Below, in pieces: positions 1-9,350 of a stretch of 13,751 bases of DNA. The stretch's first letter is position 1, and each line of letters begins with the position of its first letter. This DNA comes from Irineochytrium annulatum (Eukaryota; Chytridiomycota; Chytridiomycetes; Chytridiales; Chytridiaceae), in contig JADGJL010000797.1 of assembly GCA_027600665.1 (NCBI GenBank), positions 1 through 13,751 of the forward strand. The letters are read 5' to 3'. The position numbers were made by a program, and so were the translations under genes. The notes beneath the pieces were generated by a model that saw only the letters and a program-made list of their open reading frames with translations, was not told the origin of the DNA and made no database searches.

Positions 1-78
1 CCTCTCCTCTGGGTTGGGTGATCTGCATCGTCACGTCGGGCTTGGGTGTCTAATTGGTGATTGACATCGCTCTTTTTA

Positions 79-411
79 GATTTTCCGCGGCAACCGCGGC
101 AACCAACCAGCATACAAAGAATGTATTTTCGTGAGTGGAAGCTTGCAACTTTGGATGAACCACATCCCCAACGGTTGCAAAACGTTAGCAGCGTTATCGC
201 GCCGCGCCGAAACGAGCTCCCGACCTGCCGGACCACTACCATTAGCCATCACAATGAGATGGGAAGCGACAGTGATGAGGAGGAAGTCGGACCCATCGAC
301 AGCCCCGACTACGACTTGCTGGCAGTGAACGGGAACAACCATGCCAAGTGGAAGGCCGACGCGACAAGAGAGAGAATTCGGATGGCGCGACGGTGTGGGA
401 GTCCGGGTTGA
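79..411 (+). CDS. possible 3' exon of an unrecognised + strand gene (weak)
   Basis: An open frame runs from just after a plausible splice acceptor (CTCTTTTTAG, ending at 78, with a TAATTGG/TTGAC branch-like stretch about 15-30 nt before it) to a TGA at 409-411. An in-frame ATG lies at 121. The second half reads like protein: an acidic cluster GSDSDEEEVGPIDSPDYDLL is followed by a basic, charged end (KWKADATRERIRMARR). Third codon positions there are mostly G or C, as in the confident genes of this window. No family is recognised. It could be the C-terminus of a gene entering from the left, a short gene starting at 121, or chance. A GTGTGG donor-like site at the end of the charged stretch would allow splicing onward, but I found no convincing next exon. 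Confidence 0.2.
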   Translation, partial: DFPRQPRQPTSIQRMYFREWKLATLDEPHPQRLQNVSSVIAPRRNELPTCRTTTISHHNEMGSDSDEEEVGPIDSPDYDLLAVNGNNHAKWKADATRERIRMARRCGSPG

Positions 412-998
412 TGGGACCCACGACCTGCCGTGTGGAGCAGCCGCATTTCCGGCGGATGTGTGCGGTTGCGGCAGCCGCCTCCCCAGGAAAGTGTCATTTT
501 GGTGCAAGTACCGCGTTACCTTGTCTTTGCATTCTTCCTCCGGCCTGCTCACTCCTCCGGATGATTTAGCAAGGTCTGCAGGCGACTAACCCAGGCCCAT
601 CTTGATGGACACTCGCGACAATCCAAATCTGAAGGTGTCTGCGCCAATATTCCATACATTTCAAGCTCATATAACTGTGCAGGCTATGTTGTTGCCATGT
701 TGGAGTGGGTTGGGGCTATTTTCCAAGCGTGGTTCATTCGACTCGTTGTGTAGAGGTGGAGGGCGGTACGCCCAGCGACGACGTATGCCGTGCCAACCCT
801 CCAAAATTTGTAATTATATTCATGCTTTTTAATATTTGATCCCAAGGTAACAAGCGGAAAACAAAAAAAGAGAATGAAGCACAGATAGAAGTGCAAATGA
901 TTTTGTTCCAAACCAACGAGATATAAAATATAGACTCAATACAAACAAGCTCATATCAATACATACACGCCCCCCAAGCGTTTGCAACGCATAGCTAC
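412..998. other. intergenic region / VPS10 3' flank
   Basis: No gene is supported here. Open frames on both strands are short, lack family signatures and overlap one another. The right half is AT-richer and lies immediately downstream of the VPS10 stop codon, so it should contain that gene's 3' UTR and cleavage site. On the minus strand it has a T-rich run near 860-873 and an ATTAAA at 828-833. Confidence 0.5.
828..833 (-). terminator. candidate poly(A) signal ATTAAA for VPS10
   Basis: The minus strand reads ATTAAA here, about 165 nt past the VPS10 stop codon. This is the commonest variant of AATAAA. Its only support is position and motif. Confidence 0.25.
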
Positions 999-3900
999 TC
1001 AATAGTCGTCGATATCCATCAGCGGATCGTTGTCCAACTCCTCATCAATTGCCGTCTGCACGTTTCTCACCGGCGCATACCCTGATGACCTCCTCGCCCC
1101 CGTAACCCTTTCCCGGACCCACTCGTACGCGTCACGGCCCTTCGAGATGGTGATTTCGCCAAGCTCCGCGACCGTGACGGCCGCCGTTGACAGCCCGCGG
1201 TTGACGAACTCCCTCCAGTCCGACGGCGGCTCCCTTCCGCGCCTCTGCTCATCCTCCAATGGCAGCCTAATCCGACCACCCCGCCGGTGCCATAAAATCG
1301 CGTAAGTCAAACCCGCCGGGATGCCCACCGACACGAGGATTATCATGAACCACCCGAATCCCGAGATCTTGCCCGCGCACGCGATCTCCTTCGACCGGTC
1401 GCGGTCGAGCGCGAGCCCTCCCACGCACTTAGTCTTCCGGTGACGTTTATAGCCGGTCGTGTAGCTTTTGATGCCGTTAACGCATTGGGGCTCCGGGAAC
1501 TGGAAGCCCTCCATGGGGGCGCAATCGTTTGTGCCGTTGCGGAAGAAGCCCTCGGCACACTCAAAGTCATCGGCTGTGCATGGGCAACCAACTTTTGCAG
1601 TTTCGGGGAAGGTAACCATGTCGCCCACACGGCAGTGGCGGTCGGCCTTGCGGCGACGGTAATTTATCTGTATCCAGCGGTGTCAAACTGATGGAAATAA
1701 TAAATAACCATCAAATGGACGCGTACCTTCTCCCCGAACATGCAGCCGCCTTCAGTCGAATCCTGGCCCGTCGGATTCCAAATTTCAAAGTCGCTCAGCG
1801 CCTCATTGTCCAAATCCAACACGCAGCTCTTCTCCCACACATTCTCGAAGTCGACCTGGATCGCCGCCACCTCGCCATCGCGGCTGCCGCCACTAATCCT
1901 CCCGAAAATAACAAACGAGCTCGAGCTTCCGTACGACTCGGTGATGATGTGGGTAACCCTCAGCCTGCCCCCCCCGATTGAGTCCGAGATAAACATCTTC
2001 GTCCACGTGAGGCCCTCATCAAGCGAGTACCGGATCTCCTCGGTAGGCGTCTCGCTCTGCGCCATCAGAATTACACCGCCGCGATCGCCGAACTCGTAGA
2101 AATAGGGACCCTTTGCGACTTCAATCCACGACCGCCCTGCGTCGCGTGTCATAAACGTGTTAGCATCCTTCACGTCTGTCAGGTAGCTGCCGACGTTGCC
2201 GACGCCAACCATGAGCCCTACGGCCCCCGTAGATGAAAATTGGTCGTTCAGATCTGAGCGCTCGGTGAAATGATGAAGGTGAAGAGTGCAAGCCGCGTCT
2301 GAGTTGCAGTTATACGAATCTCCATTCGAATCAGCCAATGGGGCCCTCAGCGGATCGAACTTCTGGCCGTCGCTGAATGAAATCAACGTCTGGAGCCTCT
2401 TCGGGACGCTTTTGTTGATCACGACATTGAGGATCGAAATCCCTGCTATGCCTTGAACCTTTTCGAAATCGGTGTACCTAAACGAAGCATTAATATCCGC
2501 TAGCCGAAACGAACATCTCAGAGACGTACCCTTTCTTATTTTGGTTCACTTTATCTCGCATAATCTCAAAGAATGTCCCATTTCCATTGCTCTTGTAAAG
2601 GGTGCCATGCTCCGCGCCTGCTTGGCGATCCGAAAAAACCTCCAAAAAGATTGATCCGGTGGAAGAGTCCAAGAGCGTGTAACCGTAATCGGGGATCTTT
2701 TCATCATCTTTAAAAACAGCAGTAGCCCACTCGGTCCCGTCCATTGTAACGGATAGGTGAAGGATTGATGTGTCCGTCTTCTACAGACAGAACTTAGTGA
2801 CACCGTCATCGGGGCAAGCAAATACCAACCTTCGCAGCCACCATATATTCGTAAGAGATGGCAAACCCGGCCGACTTCTCTAAAACGACCTCCCAAGATT
2901 TGCCAAGGTCCGTGCTCTTTTTAAGAACCTTCTCGGTATTGGTCGGCGTCATGCCTCTCATGTTTCCTGAGTCCACGTCGTACACATCGCAAAAGATCGT
3001 ATCCTTCGATGGCCCCCTAAAGTCCTTGTCCCTGCCCCACATACACCGAACCGCATACTTTGCAATCGAGTTCCAATTCTTTCCCCCGTCCGTTGACGCG
3101 TACGTCTCGGTGTGGCAGTTATCCGACACAATAGCCTCGCAATCGACCTCCCCAGTCCACAGAAGGTAATTCGCGTCGTCCGGGTGAGTGGCAAGAATGT
3201 CCGCCCTCATATGATTCGGCCTCGAGGGCACATCAAACTGACGGATAAATGTCCCGTTTGACTCGGCCACGAACTGTGTCTTCTCGTCCGTAATGAAAAA
3301 GGCCCGGTCACCACGGTGCGGGTCCCGCATGATCACGTCCACATCGGTCTTCTTCAAAGTATCAGGTTGCTCCCATGACATGCCAGCATCCTGCGACATC
3401 CAGACGTTACCAGAGGCGTCCCGAATTACAACGCTCTTAGTCCGGTTAAAGTAGAAATAGTCCGCAAGCGGGTGCTTGAAAATCGTCGATGTGACTTTCA
3501 CGTCTCCAGCCGCCTTCGACTCCCCACAGACTCGCGGCACGGTCTCTGGCATCTTCAGACCACCAGTGCACTTCGACATCGGAATCTTGCGGTATCCCGG
3601 CGACCCGTCGTACTCCGTCCCGGCCTTGCAATTCGACGGCTGAAGAGGATCATCTCCCACAAGTTTGCATTCGGCGCTGTTGGAGTCGAAATAGAAATTG
3701 TAGTCGCTAGAACGAACAATTTTAATGTTTCTTAGTTCTGCACAACGCACTATACCATTCGTAGTCGCTCTTCGTGCACTGGCAAGGGTCTTCAGTCTGC
3801 TCCGTGTCCTTGAACTCGCTTCCAACGTGACAGAGCGCATCATCATTTCTTCTCCAGTAGCCGATTTCGCGACCCAAAAAGCAGCGATCATTCCCGGTTC

Positions 3901-6900
3901 CACCGTCTGTCGGGCTCCAATCCTTAAAATCCTTACTGTTCTTGCCGGGCTTATCGCAAGTACGCGATAATGTCCCTTCGAAGTCAATTGTGAACACCTT
4001 CGACTCCGACGACCGCTTCGACGACGCAGGGGCAGCCAGGATAAGGAACTTAAGAGACGTGGCTGTCGGCTCGGTGTTGATCGAGTGAATGCGCACCGGG
4101 GAACTAGAGAACTTATACTCGGCCCAAGATTGTCCGTAGTTCCACGTATAACTTCAAACGGAGTTACATAAACCTGAACAAGCCCAGCAATACTTACGCG
4201 ACAATATCAGTAGGCCCTTCATCGTACGCCATAACAATCATGCCACCGTGATCTCCGATCGCCCACTTATGAGCCTCTTTCCTCACTTCCTTCCAAGTTC
4301 GCCCGGCGTCCGTTGTTATGAAAACATTGCCTTCCGTGTACGGCGCCAACGACGGCCCGACGTTTCCAACACCTAACATAATGCCGGCAGAGGAAGACGC
4401 GGTTGGCGCCGACGACTTTCCGTAGTTGTCATCGTGCGCGCTCGTTTTGCAATATAAGTTCAAGAAGCACTATAAAGAAATAGTTAATCCTCAAAACCTT
4501 GAAATTTAGGTACCTCGTTGCTGTTGTTACACTTTATGTCAGCCCCCGTAGAATCCTTCGCCGGCGGCTTTAACGTCTGCCAGTGGGCTCCGTCGTCAAA
4601 GCTGATCACCGACTTCACTTTCTTCTTTGAGCCAGACGCAAGATCATGGGGGTTCGACACCGAGTTCGCAAACACAATGCCAGGAATGCCTTTCATCTTC
4701 TCAAAATCCACTGCAAAAACAAAGAATTAAAAGATGTTGATCGTAACGACAATACCTTGGCCCTTATCATTCCTGTTAGAGTATTCGAGAATGCGGGAGT
4801 AGAAAGTGCCGTTCGAGTTAGACTTGAACAAGGCCCCATACTCCTCCAAGTAATGTACATTCTGAGAGACATCCATAAAGACAGCACCAGTGTTCGACTC
4901 AAGGACAGTAAAAGCCTGAAAATCAAAGCGCCGTCAGCGAAAGTCGAAGAAAAGCGCACTACAAACGTTCTTCTCAATCTTCAAATTCGGTGGAAACTTC
5001 GCATCCGCGAAGTTAACCCCATCAACGGAAACCTTTAACTTCAACTCGTTGTGCGATTCCTAGTAATTCTTCAGATTAGCATTTTCATCACTTGAAAGGC
5101 CATAAGTCAAGATACATACCACAGCGACGGCCAGGACCGACTCCACAACGTAGAAGTTAACAACGCCCTCCGAGATAAGCACCTGTTTCTCCTTCCCGCC
5201 GTTTTTAATCAACACCAGCTGCAGTGGGTTGTCCCTCGTGCCCCTGCCGCCTAGCTCCTCCTGCGAGACTTTCCCATTCTTGTATTTGTAGCTCGCGCAG
5301 TATACATCGTCGGTTTTTAGCGAAGTGCCCGCGGCGAAACCAACGTCCTGGGCCCAAACGCACTTCGTCGCCCAAGTCTCCACCGGCTTCTTATCGTTTA
5401 GCCAGGTCTTGCCCGAATCCTTCGTGAGGTAAACCTCTGTGAAGCACTCGGACGCCTTCGGGCATCCGTTCCTTCCGCCGACGTAGACGAGGTAGTCCGG
5501 CTCTTTCGGGTGGAAGTCCAAAATCCCAACGCCGAGACGATTCGACTTCTGAGGGGTGTCCATCTTTTTCAGGGAGGATGAGGACTCTAGCCGGTCGACG
5601 GTATAGAAGACATCCGTGTCGGTAAGGAAGTAAGCTCGGGCGGCCTCGACGTCATGGCTCGCGATCAGAAGCACGTCGTCCGTGAAAACCGACTGGGACT
5701 CCCACGTCATCCCTTCGTCTCCGGATCGGAAGACCTTTCCGTCCTCCGTGAGGAGGAATATAACCTTTGAGCCCTTCATATAGATAATCTTTTCAACGTC
5801 CGCGTCGAAAATCTTCGCCGCGACCTTCGGGTCCTTGCCGGATGGCGGTTGCTTGACGACGCCACCGCCGCCCGGCAGCCCCGAGCAGTCCTTCTTCACC
5901 TTCTCATCGAGCGCCTTCCCGCCCTGGCATTTATCACCCGGAATCTTTCTGTACCCAGAGGATCCTGGGTACGTTTCCCCGACGCGACACTCGGCCGGTT
6001 GATCATAGGCAGGACCGAACGGCTCGCACTTCAGAGAGCCCTCCCCGACGCGCTTAAAGTGGAAGTCGCACTCAAAGTCCTCCTCCTTGCACTCGCACAC
6101 CGTACTCTCCTCCTTCGGGTCGTCGTACTTCTTCCCGACGTAGCACTCGGCGTCCGCCTTCCGCCTCCAGTAATAGACCCGCTCGCCGAGTGTGCAGGTC
6201 GTAGATGCAGCATCGCTGGCCGACCACTTCTCGAAGTCGTCGCTCGGCGGGGACTTGCACTGACGCGAGTGGACCTTGCTGAGATCGATTTGCGCGACGT
6301 AGTACTTCTGCTGATCGTCGTCCGTGAGAAAGATGATCATTTTGCTCGACGTTGAGTCCGAATCGATGTCCGTCAGGCCGGCCCTCCACTTATCGACGCC
6401 GTCAGGCTTCATGTGCACCTTTTGCCACGAGTCAGGGGCGCCGCGGTGGGTCGAGTACATGATGTAGTCGGTCGCGACCGCGTCAGGTACGAGGACGATG
6501 AGCGAGCCCATGTCCGCCGTCTCGTACTTGTGCGGTCCCTTAGCTGCGCTGGACCACGTCCACCCGCCGTCGGTCGAGATGAAGGTGTCGCAGGACTCAT
6601 ACGGCTTAAGGTGCGAGCCAACGTTGCCAACCCCAAGGATGAAACCCGGAGCGCCGGACGACGAAAACACCTTGCCAACGTTCCGCGACGTCGTCGTCGA
6701 ATGCAGGTGCAGCGCGCACTTTGGCGATATCTCTCCATTCGCCGACGGTGAGCACGACCACGACTTCCCATCTGCGTCTTTCTGCGGCGGTCGCAAAAGG
6801 GACCATCGCGCACCGTCATCATATGACATCTTCGTCACGAGCTTCTTTTCATCGTCCATCACACCGCCGCGCTGAACCTCCTCCCAGTTGTCGACCACGT

Positions 6901-8539
6901 TCGTAATAATCAGGCCCGAGACCTTGTTGGCCTGAACACGCTCGAAGTCGACCTGGCCAGCCGAGTTTCGGTTCGTGTGGGAAAGGGAGCGAGTGAAGAG
7001 TGTGCCGTCCGAGTTCGAAAACAGCAAAGATCCATATTGGGCGACAATCGCCGAGGAGGGTGGAAGCGCCAGGATATCAATTGTCAGACGGTGCTCAGAA
7101 GATTTCAGAATTGTGTAGGCCTACGTCACAGTTAATACTCTGTAGCAACCATGAGAAAAGTTCTTACGTCCTGACGAAGCCCAACATCAGAGGGAAGATC
7201 CGCCCTGGTAAACTCTTTTCCATCGGTAGAAACAAATAACTCCATCCCGTCCGAGTTCTTCGGCTTCACCGCAGCAACCATAAACGACTGCACCACGCCA
7301 AGCGCAACGACGCCGCCACTAATGTTGATAACATCTTCGCTTCCGCCCTTTAAACAAATCAATAAAATCCACCCAAAATGTCGCCAACCTTGAAAAAGTC
7401 TGAGCTTTTGACAAGCTTAAGCTTCTCGGCGTTATGCCACGGAATATCAGCGTTCTTCTCATTCTCTGGCCACTCCAGACAGTAAATCGTCTCAGTGTCC
7501 ACATCCACAAACTCTTTTGATGAGCGACCCCAAACACAGTCGGCCACGTAAGTCAGCAGAGGCTTCGTATCGCCGAAGTTGTTCTTCGTCACATGCGCCT
7601 GCATCACGGTTGAGCCAAAAGTCCGCTAGTCTCCGAATCAAGCAAAACACAAGATACCCACCTCCTCATGGCACACCTCGAAATACCCGCTCTTATCTTT
7701 CACACAGACGGTCCCCTTAAAAATAACCCAATCTTTCTCCGTGGCGTGAAACGCCAGACCCATCTTCAGATCAAACGCCGGCTTCAACGGGGTCTCGAAT
7801 GACTTCCACGACGCCCCGCTATCAGAAGTCACGTAGTGCTTCTTGTCCGCCGTCATGGCGTACGCGCGATCCGACCGCGAAAAGGAGTGTTGGATCACGT
7901 TGACGATATGCTCACCCTTCAAGGCGTTGGGAATGGACCATGACTTGCCCTCGTCTGAGGACCGCCAGACCGTCCCGGCTTTGTCGAGAAGAATGATTGA
8001 CTGTTCCAAATACGACGTTAGATCACGGCCAACAACTCTCCGATCCTCCGTCTCCTCCAGTTGCATATCGCGACCCTGCAACCACCATTGTGAAAACCCA
8101 AGCATCTCCACCGCGATCTCCAGGGTCATTCTTACACGCATCCCATCGACTCCTCAGCCCTCCAGCAAGCTCTAGACAAACTCACATCCTTGTCCTCAAA
8201 GTAGAACAGCTTCTTCGGCAGCGAGTCGAACTTCTTGAACGAGTACGTGGGCTCCGACCGCCGCTGCAAGCTGTGCTCCCCTTCCCCCGTCCATCCATCC
8301 GCATTTCGCCTAGCCGCCCAAGAATCCGGTGCCGCGTCCGGCGATGATGACGGTGAGGCAAGGCTTGCGGCCGCGAGGCAGATCCCTATCGCGGCGGAGG
8401 CCAGAATCCGCCGCAGGACGCCGCCGGCGGGGGTCCGTCGTCGCATGCAGGCGTTCCCGGGACGATCGCGCGAGTTTGGAGGTGTCGCTGTCGCTGTGGT
8501 GGCCGCGGTGGCGGTCTTGGCCGAGCGAGTACTCGCCAT
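999..8539 (-). CDS. VPS10: Vps10-type sorting receptor with three tandem Vps10/10CC units
   Basis: Type I receptor of the sortilin/Vps10 family. In yeast it carries soluble vacuolar hydrolases such as carboxypeptidase Y from the late Golgi to endosomes and is recycled by retromer. I assembled 14 exons: 8539-8186, 8000-7662, 7598-7389, 7347-7168, 7120-5120, 5059-4967, 4915-4756, 4710-4514, 4469-4198, 4151-3756, 3706-2830, 2780-2530, 2477-1727, 1667-999. They total 6,750 nt, or 2,249 residues, and every junction keeps frame and restores family-like sequence. Residues 45-61 form a signal h-region. Dibasic sites at 77-78 and 93-94 suggest a Kex2-cut propeptide. Units span about 99-773, 792-1461 and 1474-2124, each with Asp boxes (for example SSDEGKSW, STDGGKNW) and a 10-Cys module. 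The TM segment is about 2131-2152, followed by a ~97-residue tail. The start at 8539 was chosen for its context (A at -3, G at +4). ATGs at 8581 and 8446 are also in frame. Yeast Vps10 has about 1,580 residues and two units. Confidence 0.95.
1293..1358 (-). other. VPS10: VPS10 transmembrane segment
   Basis: Residues about 2131-2152 (FGWFMIILVSVGIPAGLTYAIL in two overlapping halves) are uninterrupted hydrophobic residues, followed by a basic stop-transfer WHRRGGRIR. The segment lies directly after the last cysteine module, giving a lumenal N-terminus and cytosolic C-terminus. Confidence 0.9.
1377..3489 (-). other. VPS10: Vps10 unit 3 (beta-propeller plus 10CC module)
   Basis: Residues about 1474-2124, encoded by exons 11 to 14. 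Asp boxes include SQDAGMSW, STDGGKNW, STDLGKSW, TRDAGRSW and SLDEGLTW, and GVGNVGSYL is present. The ten Cys are at 1995, 2022, 2039, 2055, 2057, 2064, 2076, 2089, 2108 and 2124. The module ends only a few residues before the membrane segment, as in other Vps10 receptors. Its WRRK-equivalent reads NYRRRKADRHCRVG. Confidence 0.92.
3526..5830 (-). other. VPS10: Vps10 unit 2 (beta-propeller plus 10CC module)
   Basis: Residues about 792-1461, encoded by the 3' part of exon 5 through exon 11. Asp boxes include SGDEGMTW, TKDSGKTW, SFDDGAHW and TTDAGRTW, and GVGNVGPSL matches unit 1. The ten Cys are at 1334, 1359, 1376, 1392, 1394, 1401, 1414, 1427, 1447 and 1461, with GYWRRNDDALCHVG and GYRKIPMSKC. 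This unit is split by six short introns, whereas much of unit 1 sits in a single 2,001-nt exon. All landmark residues are kept, so it looks functional. Confidence 0.93.
5885..8245 (-). other. VPS10: Vps10 unit 1 (beta-propeller plus 10CC module)
   Basis: Residues about 99-773, encoded by exons 1 to 5. The propeller starts at YSFKKFDSLPKKLFYFED. Asp boxes seen include SSDEGKSW, TSDSGASW, SYDDGARW and STDGGWTW. The family hallmark GVGNVGSHL is present. The cysteine module has ten Cys at residues 649, 670, 687, 703, 705, 712, 726, 739, 759 and 773, with the characteristic YYWRRKADAECYVG and GYRKIPGDKC segments. A Gly/Pro-rich linker (about 774-791) leads to unit 2. Confidence 0.93.
8001..8185 (-). 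other. VPS10: VPS10 intron 1 (185 nt, unusually long for the gene)
   Basis: The donor is GTGAGT, directly after the FYFEDKD codons. The chosen acceptor is GGAACAG, preceded by a CTAAC branch-like site about 20 nt upstream. Joining here gives FEDKD next to SIILLDKAG, the normal first propeller strand pair. The other twelve introns are 41-63 nt. An earlier acceptor at 8076 (GTTGCAG) is also in frame and open and would add 25 residues, so the true or alternative structure is not certain. Confidence 0.7.
8357..8407 (-). other. VPS10: VPS10 signal-peptide hydrophobic core
   Basis: Residues 45-61 (ILASAAIGICLAAASLA) follow an Arg-rich n-region (MRRR at 32-35, RR at 43-44) and precede an S/P-rich stretch. 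With the start at 8539 the signal has a 31-residue Ala/Thr-rich extension in front. With the start at 8446 it would be a conventional signal peptide of about 30 residues. Confidence 0.7.
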
Positions 8540-8765
8540 GATTCCGAAAATCGTTTCCCTCGCTTGTGCTTGTGTCCACATCCTTCGACGTGGAAGGGAG
8601 ACCGTGCTGTCTCTCAATTACCTCCGCACGGTCTGATCGCGTGTGGGATCGATGGAAGAGCTGGAGCAGAGCGGCCTCGTTGCTTGCCGACTGCATGGAG
8701 CGGCGTCGATATTGGCCTCGGTTGCGACACTGGAAGATGTCGCAGATGGAGTGGATTGGATGCGG

Positions 8766-8814
8766 GATGCGGACTGTGTGGGCAGAGGCGTGATGCGGAC
8801 TATCTGGGCAGGGG
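8766..8814. repeat. imperfect direct repeat, two copies, 26-bp period
   Basis: Copies at 8766-8788 and 8792-8814 both begin GATGCGGACT and continue as TGGGCAG, with a few differences between. There are only two copies and the function is unknown. It lies about 230-275 nt upstream of the VPS10 start. Confidence 0.6.
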
Positions 8815-8923
8815 GCGACCGAGGGCTGGATGAAGCCTAGCGAACTGGCTCCAAGATGGGAGCGCGGCTCGATCATCAAGCTCACTGACAACGCATCCTG
8901 AGAATTGCAGAGGGTGGGCGGAG

Positions 8924-9244
8924 CTACAGCTGAGGATCGAACTGTCGCCGCAGCAAGGTAGCTGCCTTCCAATTAGAAGCCGCCGTGCGCTTGATTGCGG
9001 CTTGCCATCTCGATCGCTTCCTTGCGGTCCGCCAGGAGATTGTACGCAACTCGAGTTTGCGTGAGCTGCTCTTATATGGACTGAAGACCTCAGAAGCTGG
9101 TTGGCGAATGGAACTCTGCATCTTCAGGTCGGATGATGCGGATGTGAGAACGAAGTTGATCTTGGAGTGTTCGCCGCACACTGTCTGGGGGTCCGAGCGT
9201 TGGCAGCCAGCTCCCTGCGGCTGGCTGCGTGCGATCTTCAGCAT
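8924..9244 (-). CDS. small hypothetical ORF, 106 aa (doubtful)
   Basis: ATG to TAG frame upstream of VPS10 on the same strand. By eye about two thirds of third codon positions are G or C, which is compatible with coding. The C-terminal half is strongly basic, with spaced tryptophans (ISWRTARKRSRW, then KRTAASNWKAATLLRRQF). No signal peptide, membrane segment or known motif is seen. It could be a genuine short gene, part of a long VPS10 leader, or a chance frame. The hairpin at 9203-9228 falls inside its first codons. Confidence 0.22.
   Translation of the reverse strand: MLKIARSQPQGAGCQRSDPQTVCGEHSKINFVLTSASSDLKMQSSIRQPASEVFSPYKSSSRKLELRTISWRTARKRSRWQAAIKRTAASNWKAATLLRRQFDPQL
9203..9228. repeat. 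GC-rich inverted repeat, 9-bp arms, 8-nt loop
   Basis: The left arm GCAGCCAGC (9203-9211) is the exact reverse complement of GCTGGCTGC (9220-9228). If transcribed, it would form a stable hairpin. No poly-U follows on either strand, and no function is known. Confidence 0.7.
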
Positions 9245-9332
9245 GGCGAATGCATAAGATTATGAATGCTGGCATTATACAAGGTAGAAGGATGTTACGG
9301 GAAGGGAACTTGCAGACGATTGATGGGGCTTG

Positions 9333-9350
9333 CTATCCGTTGACGGATAG
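9333..9350. promoter_or_regulatory. perfect dyad CTATCCGT-TG-ACGGATAG
   Basis: Two exact 8-bp arms are separated by 2 bp. The core is CCG-N4-CGG, an everted arrangement of the CGG triplets that Zn2Cys6 fungal regulators bind. It is flanked by TTGATG direct repeats at 9320-9325 and 9351-9356. It sits about 790 nt upstream of the VPS10 start, which is far for a fungal promoter element. A regulatory role is inference only. Confidence 0.35.

Noticed and set aside
76..552. 158-codon minus-strand open frame at the left edge
   Set aside because: Overlaps the acidic + strand frame, has no ATG-proximal features, motif or membrane segment, and looks like the mirror of a GC-biased frame.
684..911. Minus-strand frame with a hydrophobic start just past the VPS10 stop
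   Set aside because: Lies in the AT-rich 3' flank of VPS10, starts at a non-ATG codon and shows no family signal.
2781..5119. VPS10 as two or three adjacent single-unit genes
   Set aside because: No new signal peptide, start or membrane segment occurs between units, and exon 5 and exon 11 each run uninterrupted from one unit's cysteine module into the next propeller.
5849..6355. 168-codon + strand frame inside VPS10
   Set aside because: Antisense shadow of the long exon 5, which is clearly Vps10 unit 1 to unit 2 sequence.
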